Of a stretch of 64,000 nucleotides of DNA, positions 58,101-64,000 are shown in pieces; the first letter of the stretch is position 1, and each line of letters begins with the position of its first letter. The translations under genes and the position numbers were made by a program. Under the pieces are notes generated by a model, which was given only the letters and a program-made list of their open reading frames with translations, made no database searches and was not told the DNA's origin. Source of the stretch: Bostrychus sinensis (Eukaryota > Chordata > Actinopteri > Gobiiformes > Eleotridae); NCBI GenBank assembly GCA_020698575.1, contig CM036250.1:24750000-24813999 (forward strand). Direction: 5' to 3'.

Positions 58101-60565
58101 AATCTGTTTTCAGCACAGACACATTGGTAAGAAAAGCATTGCAAAAATTTTTTTTACAATGGTGTTTTGCTTCATCCCACTTTTATGGAATTGAAATGAC
58201 AAAATCTAATACCTTGTGGGCTTCTCTGGTCATTCTCTGTTTTCTCCTCTTCATTGTTGTTTTTCTCAACTTGATCAGCCAAACTTAGCTCTTCCACTCC
58301 CAAGCAGGTCTGGTCTGTGACCTCTAAAGTAGGACTATGTGCCTCGTCTGCACATGGTTCAACCCCATCGTCATCCTCTTTCACTTTGTCATCAGAGTCA
58401 CACTCCTCTCCATTCAGATCTTGTTCTTCAGTCTCTACATCTGGTAGAGAGGGCGGACCTGACTTATCGCCAAAAGCCCTGAAAAACAGATTTAGTCTAT
58501 TTTATGGATAAATTATAGTAAATTATATTGGCAAATTTCATCATCATATCAAATTCTAATTAAAAAGGTAACAATTTAATGCAATTAAGTGAATGAATGA
58601 AGCAGAATAAAACAGGTCAGTTTCAATAGTGACATTAACCTCAAATAACCCGACTAACTAACTCTAAATACATTACATTACAAACATTACCCAAAACAAA
58701 CAAACAAAAAAACAAAAAACAATAGCACTGACCACAAATTGTCCATGTATGTGTGAAGTACGCAGACACCCCTGCCTTTCATGCCTGAATTGCGCATCTC
58801 TGTACAGGACATTGCCGCTGTCCCAACAGCAACAGGAGCCCTATAAGCAACAAGGAAAGCACAGTCAGCCTTAAAGCATTAAAATAATGAGAGGGAATAA
58901 CAAAACTGTAATATTACCCATTATTCACAAGTTTAACTGCACAGCAATCTCCCTTGTTTACATCTGGGAGACCACTTGGGGGCACCACCACACCCGGGAG
59001 CATGAGATCTATTGAAAAGGCCAATTTTGATTATTAGAAAATGGTTAGATATAAAAAATGCCTTATAAATGAATTTTGAGATGATGAATAAAAGCTGTAC
59101 CTGCCCCTCCAATTAACTTCTGGAGCACAGGAGGCCATGTTGTAAATACTGGTAGCAAGGCAGGAAATTGCCACAGAACATACACTGAAAATAAATGTAT
59201 AAAACCGATTTTAGCATTAGTTTAAGTGGTTGTAGTTTTGGTAAAATAAATAAGATTACCTGTGGGGTATAGTCGTTTCTCCAACTCAAAAAATAATGGA
59301 TGTTTATTAAGAACAAAAAGTGTGACAGCGTCTCCCTTGTGAGCATAAATTTTAACTACATTTAATTCCTCTTTGTTGGGAACTAACTCTGACAGCTCCT
59401 CAGAAGTCAGAACAGGAAAGGCTGCAGATATATCAGCTTTGAGCTTCCTCCTAGAGGTAGAGACAGAAAAGAAAAAGATTTAGTAACATTATTTGTGTTT
59501 TTAAAGTAAGTACACCTGTATTGAGTTGGCTTACAATATTTACTGAAAGAATCAATCTCCTGTCACAGTAGATTCAGTGTCTCTGATTTGTGTTATCACT
59601 TGGCTGTATATGAGTTATGTGTGATGAATAAGCTCACTAACCCGCAGGTTGGCGGTTCAGTGCTACTGGTATTGCATTCTGTTGTTGTTCCTTGGGCAAG
59701 AGCTTTCACCCACCTTGCCTGTGTATGAATGTGTCAGTGTGACTGTGTTTGGTGGTGGTGCCGTAGACTGGGGCAGACTGACGGAAACATGGCTGCCATG
59801 TTTCCGTCAGTCTGCCCCAGGGCAGCTGTGGTGGCAGAAGTAATTCACCACCACCGAGGGTGACTGAGGAGTAAATAAATAATGGCCCCAAGTGTAAATC
59901 CCAATATAAATCCAATCCATTATTATTATCAATTCAGATATTCTAGACTATTGACTGTCAGCTGGTGGGTCTAGACACAAAAATCACAGGGAGTTTAAAG
60001 ATAATTGACCATTTGAACTTATAACACACTTTAAAATGCATGTGCCATGTAGATGGTAGTAGAATAATAATAAGAATAATGATTAAAAAAAATAAATTGA
60101 AAATGGTGGGTCACAATAAAATGATAAAGGAAGGATAAATTTCCCACAACGGACAGTTAAAAACCACAGTCTTAGATCATTTCATACCATTATTTAAATC
60201 ATCAGACCTTAATATTCGTTTCAATAAAATAAAATGTTGTCATATGACAACATTAGCAGAGGTTCGCAGGGACATAAATAATAACTATCACCCGCAACAA
60301 ATAATAACATTAGGCTTATTAAATCAACTATCTCACGTTTCTAATTATAGGATAATTTTAAGTCCCTCAAATTGGATAATCTGTACTTTTATAGATGACC
60401 ATGAGGCAGACACTGTAGACAAAACTCTGAAACTCTAGGTTAACCGGGCACACGAGAAATGAGATAATGATTAAGAATCTAGAGACTTGGCAATACCAAC
60501 ATGTCTCACCTGTCAGATCCCTTGATTACGGTGTTGGATTTCACTCGGAACGGTTTGGCAAACAT
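55117..60565 (-). CDS. eif2d: eukaryotic translation initiation factor 2D (ligatin)
   Basis: Fifteen coding exons, in order: 60565-60510, 59450-59260, 59184-59101, 59008-58918, 58840-58733, 58478-58213, 57943-57826, 57747-57702, 57621-57515, 57405-57250, 56727-56638, 56326-56231, 55630-55510, 55433-55259, 55187-55117; 1776 nt, 591 residues (human 584). The N-terminus MFAKPFRVKSNTVIKGSDRR plus IYAHKGDAVTLFVLNKHPLF is the DUF1947-like part, followed by a PUA domain (GVVVPPSGLPDVNKGDCCAV, MRNSGMKGRGVCVLHTYMDN). An acidic linker fills the 266-nt exon. Then come a winged-helix/SWIB-type region (LLFQCFLHALRTKVKKSELP; PAEVRNIITDYVKKNELVAE) and a C-terminal SUI1 domain (KKVTLIKNLELYGLDP, QIQGNQIHQVGNLLLDHYKV, PRKFIQGLDKAPK). 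It delivers initiator tRNA to the ribosomal P site without eIF2-GTP and recycles post-termination 40S subunits. Confidence 0.95.
56569..56604. other. perfect 16-bp hairpin in an eif2d intron
   Basis: TTGTGTAGTGGGAAAG, loop TGCC, then its exact complement. It sits in the intron between coding exons 56231-56326 and 56638-56727. Confidence 0.8.
59628..59935 (+). repeat. tRNA-derived SINE copy in eif2d intron 1
   Basis: GCAGGTTGGCGGTTCAGTGC (B-box-like), TTGGGCAAGAGCTTTCACCC, ACCTTGCCTGTGTATGAATG, GGCAGCTGTGGTGGCAGAAG and TAATTCACCACCACC follow the same order as the 62340 copy. The middle is altered by an inverted duplication (59768-59820). Confidence 0.65.
59768..59820. other. perfect 25-bp inverted repeat, 3-nt loop
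   Basis: The left arm 59768-59792 (starting CTGGGGCAGACTGACGG) is the exact complement of 59796-59820. In the SINE copy at 62340 only the right-arm orientation exists (CCTCCGTCAGCCTGCCTCAG), so the left arm is extra. Confidence 0.85.
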
Positions 60566-61160
60566 GATTTTAAAAGGCAGTTCTACATAGTATGTCCCTA
60601 ACTGCACTGAATTTGCCAACACCCCAATAATGAGCTTTACTGAATAAAATAAAAGAATCTCATCTCGACCATTTGGCGTGATGGTCCGGCACCTTTCATC
60701 CACCGACGAGAAACGGTTGGTGCGATTGTGTTGTTCCGCGTACTCCGTCCGAGTCGCTCAGAGGGTAATGTGAACTTTTTATTTTATTTTTGTATAGATT
60801 TATTTCCGAAAATTACAATGGATAAAGTCATACTTAACGCAATAGCTAAATAAAAATAAAATTAGATTCATAAGATTATGCTGTTGTAGACAAACTGTGA
60901 AACACCTCAAATTTATTGCAAAATAGCAATAAAATATTTCAAACATGCTAATGCTTAATAATTTAACTGGGGGAATTGCATTTTCAATTAGTAGCTAACT
61001 TTTTCGCGCCGCAGCATTTCTAGAAATGAAGGAAGGAAGGTGGCGCCATTGTGTGTATGGCATACTACCTAATAAACATGACATCATTTGAATTTTTTAC
61101 TTAAGTAATATCCTTACATTGTTATTTACCTTAGTTTCACTTGAGTACTTGTTTTGAGTA

Positions 61161-61195
<35 letters not shown>

Positions 61196-62339
61196 TTTTT
61201 TTCTTTTATACACAAGATTTGTATTTATTATCCAAGTCCAAGATATCTGTTGGACCAAGTGCATTAGAGGTGACAGGCAGTACTTACAGCTCTTTCAGCT
61301 TCTCATTTTTCAGTCATTGTTGGCATCAGACATAACTTACTCACGACATCTTTTCATTTTCTGAAATAACTAAACATAAACAACAGCAGCTTTGTCAGGC
61401 TCTAATTTCTTACCTGAACATCTGCTCCTATGGGCTCAAACTTTCCAAATGTTCACAGTCTTTTCATTAAAGCAGGAAGAAGACATTTCTTAACACAAGT
61501 GATTGTTTCATTGACTTGTGCATTTTTTAAAACGTCACCAATTGTAATTGGGTGGATAACGTTTAAGCTGCAAAAAAGTTTTTTGGTCAACTTCAAAATT
61601 TAGGAAAAATGGTATATTCATGTTGAACTGAGTCTGAAGTTTTTAAAGACGTACTATAATACTTGTTGTAATTTTGTATTTAAATTGGATTTTTTTCATG
61701 ATACTTAAATCAGTGTCATATGGGGTGACAGGCAAACAATTTAATATAAAATAAAAACTAGATAATGTTTTCTTTAAAAAACTGTTCACTACACGTGCCT
61801 TTCATTGCTGTTTAGACATTTGTAATTTTCTCTGCACAAATTTTCTGCATTTTGCACTTTTTAAAAATTAATAATCATGCAAAATGCTTTACCTTTTTTA
61901 GCCTCCAAAGAAAATGTTTAATTTTGTCAAATCTTGATAAAATTCTGCTAAAACGCTTGAGGTACTTGCTTAAGGTATTCTTCATCTGTTCCTCCAATAT
62001 TTTTTGAGATATTTTTACTTTTTCACACATTTGAACTTTACCTAATGACATGACATCACACTGTATGACCTACTTCATCACACCACAGTTCAAAACATGT
62101 CTATAAAATGCATTTAGCATTCTGCTAATGAATCTGTAAAAGTAAATACACTCGGAAGACTCATGATGGACATACATTTTTCTATTATTATCTATTTATT
62201 TTTAACAGTCAGTAGTATTATTAACTTTACGTCAAACTCAATCTGATATGATGGAGTTCACAAAGCCTCACTATGTATTTTTAGTGGTTCTAAAACATAA
62301 AATGCCTCAATTAAACTATACGGCCTTATATTTGATAGT
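60566..62339. other. eif2d upstream region and spacer
   Basis: The start codon of eif2d is at 60565; the promoter should lie about 60600-60780, where a few CpG occur (TGTTCCGCGTACTCCGTCCG). Beyond it is AT-rich spacer with a 29-nt poly(T) run at about 61164-61192. No gene is recognised. Confidence 0.4.
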
Positions 62340-62660
62340 AGAGACACTTGCCCACTAACCAGAAGGTTGGTGGTTCAAGCCCCGCAACCGGCAATGCATA
62401 CTGTCATTGTGTCTTTGGGCAAGAGACTTCACCCACCTCACCTGTATGAATGTGTCAGTGTGATTGTGTTTGGTGGTGTTTGGAGGGGCCGTAGGCACAA
62501 AATGGCAGCCATACCTCCGTCAGCCTGCCTCAGGGCAGCTATGGCTACAGAAGTAGCTTACCACCACCAAGTGTGACTGAAGAGTGAATGAATAACGCAC
62601 CAAATTGTAAAGCGACTTTGAGTGCCTAGAAAAGCACTATATAAGACTAATGCATTACTA
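62340..62660 (+). repeat. tRNA-derived SINE copy
   Basis: CCAGAAGGTTGGTGGTTCAA carries a B-box-like GGTTCAAGCCC. Then TGTCTTTGGGCAAGAGACTT, CACCCACCTCACCTGTATGA, AGCTTACCACCACCAAGTGT and the tail AAAGCGACTTTGAGTGCCTA, GAAAAGCACTATATAAGACT. It is a common fish SINE layout. Confidence 0.65.
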
Positions 62661-62735
62661 TTAAAACAATAAAAAAAATTGGTATTTTTTCACTATGTAG
62701 AGATCAGTACTGCGGCACAGTGCAACAGCCATATC

Positions 62736-62833
62736 CACTGTTTGACCTCTCCTGTGGTCAAACAGGAGAGAATGGTCCAACCTGAAGCTCGCACTGTTTG
62801 ACCTCTCCTGTGCAAGCTTCAGGTTGGACCATT
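62736..62833. repeat. compound inverted and direct repeat
   Basis: A 21-bp segment is present identically at 62736-62756 and 62792-62812. CTCTCCTGT (62747-62755) pairs with ACAGGAGAG (62762-62770). AATGGTCCAACCTGAAGCT (62771-62789) pairs perfectly with 62815-62833 around the second direct repeat. Confidence 0.85.
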
Positions 62834-63094
62834 TCTGAGAAATCTACACTCAAACTGTTTTGGGCTTTTTCTGACACAGCAAACACCAAGAATTTAGCAA
62901 AAAATACTTAATTTAATAATAATTCAAGCCTCCATAAAATGAGTGTATTCACACAAAGGAAGCTGATTTGTTCCTGAGACTCAGGGGAAATATCAAAAAT
63001 AAAGATTAACATAGATTAACTGCATAAAATAAAGATTTATTTATAAATATCTGTTGAAAATCTAATTTTAGGCTATGTGGTGAGACAGTGATAT

Positions 63095-63640
63095 CATACA
63101 GTATGACGTCACACCATATGATTTTTTTGCCCATAAAGCAAACTTTTGGCTTGTTAAAAAGGCTACCAAATACTTAACATGTCTTCAGATTCAGGGAAGC
63201 ATTGCATAGTAAGAATTCATTAGAATTATTCATGTAACATCATCATTTTTTAGTAAAAGTACGTCACACCAAAAGACATGACTGGCTGATCACATCACTG
63301 AACATTTTGTGATTTACACGTCACTGCATTTTTTTAGTCAAATTATAAAATTCTAAACTCACTGATATTGTAGATTGCTCTAGAGAAATTTTTGCAGCTT
63401 TCTGACATACTAACGTCACTCCATACGATACCCTTTTTATGGACAAAATGTTTTAGACCAGAACCTGTGTAAAAATAATGCATAGACTTCAAGACTTTCT
63501 CTATCAGTTAACAACATTTGTACATATTCCTGGATTTACAAATTAGCATATTATTAACACATTATTTGCATATACTGTTATTAAAGTCAGGCATTGCCTA
63601 TACAGTCACACCATCTGACATTTTTGACTTTTGAATCTAA
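63095..63640. repeat. degenerate tandem array, about 160-bp period
   Basis: The phrase TGACGTCACACCATATGA (63104) recurs in decayed form as TACGTCACACCAAAAGACAT (63261), AACGTCACTCCATACGATAC (63411) and CAGTCACACCATCTGACATT (63603), spaced about 155, 150 and 190 nt. A similar TGACATCACACTGTATGACC lies at 62049. Confidence 0.4.
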
Positions 63641-63874
63641 CTTTAAAGTACAAACCGAAAAACTAACTGCATCTTTACTGTGTCTTAATAGATTGATGTT
63701 GGAAGAACATCTTAAACTACTTTATGTCTTCAAATAATCATTGACCCAATTAAATAAATTTAGTCCATATAATTTTCATCCTTTTTTCAACATCTTTAGG
63801 GCTGGTAGTTAACATTAACCTGTTGATAAATATTGAGCTTATTGTCCTTACCGTTTTCTTTTTATATTTTACAG

Positions 63875-63937
63875 TCCATATGTGGGGAATGTTAAGATGT
63901 TTTTCATCCTGGTGTTGTGCTGTACAGTTATATACAG
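63875..63937 (+). CDS. possible first coding exon (signal peptide) of a next gene, partial
   Basis: An acceptor-like TTTTATATTTTACAG precedes, and a donor AG|GTCAGT at 63937/63938 follows, a short exon with ATG at 63897. It encodes MFFILVLCCTVIYR, a hydrophobic leader typical of secreted or receptor proteins. Fewer than 65 nt remain to the window edge, so the rest cannot be seen. In human, EIF2D lies on 1q32.1 not far from the polymeric immunoglobulin receptor cluster, so an Ig-type receptor is conceivable, but this is inference only. Confidence 0.25.
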
Positions 63938-64000
63938 GTCAGTATATGTCTTCTGTAGTATCTTTTAGAATAGCAGCAATGGCTCTGTGATTAAAAAACA

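Noticed and set aside
61160..61335. Frame beginning in a poly(T) run
   Set aside because: Phe-rich translation of a homopolymer, not a protein.
1..64000. CRISPR arrays, operons, integrated phage or a bacterial-type system
   Set aside because: No regular short spacer arrays, no polycistronic layout and every recognised gene is a spliced vertebrate gene or a eukaryotic transposon.

Overview
The window is nuclear DNA of a ray-finned (teleost) fish. Genes have many short GT-AG introns, the proteins are vertebrate orthologues, base composition is AT-rich, and introns and spacers are full of fish-type transposon relics (Tc1/mariner, hAT-like, RTE/Rex3-like and L2-like LINEs, tRNA-derived SINEs). 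There is no bacterial or phage material, CRISPR array or operon.

Layout: smim4/uqcc5 (+, 816-1288); ywhab-type 14-3-3 (+, 4054-5366); pabpc1l (+, 9110-13978); rbm39 (-, 14955-19023); an intronless Rh-family ammonium transporter (-, 20716-22140); slc12a5/KCC2 (-, 23957-43317, 26 coding exons, 9.4-kb first intron); a repeat-rich spacer with no recognised gene (43.4-55.1 kb); eif2d (-, 55117-60565, 15 coding exons); a repeat-bearing spacer; and a possible signal-peptide exon of another gene at the right edge. For the five multi-exon genes with a complete model the exon phases close exactly: SMIM4 83 aa, 14-3-3 244 aa, PABPC1L 623 aa, RBM39 494 aa, KCC2 1108 aa, eIF2D 591 aa (SMIM4 having two exons). 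From memory of the human map, YWHAB, PABPC1L and SLC12A5 are close together on 20q13.12 and RBM39 is on 20q11, so most of this block matches human chromosome 20; SMIM4 (3p21) and EIF2D (1q32) do not.

The genes do not form one pathway. They cover respiratory complex III assembly, phosphoprotein signalling, germline/maternal mRNA poly(A) binding, splicing, ammonia transport, neuronal chloride extrusion and non-canonical translation initiation. I see no new multi-gene system. The best leads are gene-structure and repeat-structure observations: the single-exon Rh gene in an intron-rich setting, a 15-nt microexon in slc12a5, a candidate poison exon in rbm39, a GC-AG intron in pabpc1l, transposons sitting within 10 nt of two splice donors, a Rex3-like LINE nested in another LINE with a target-site duplication, and several very regular fold-back sequences.
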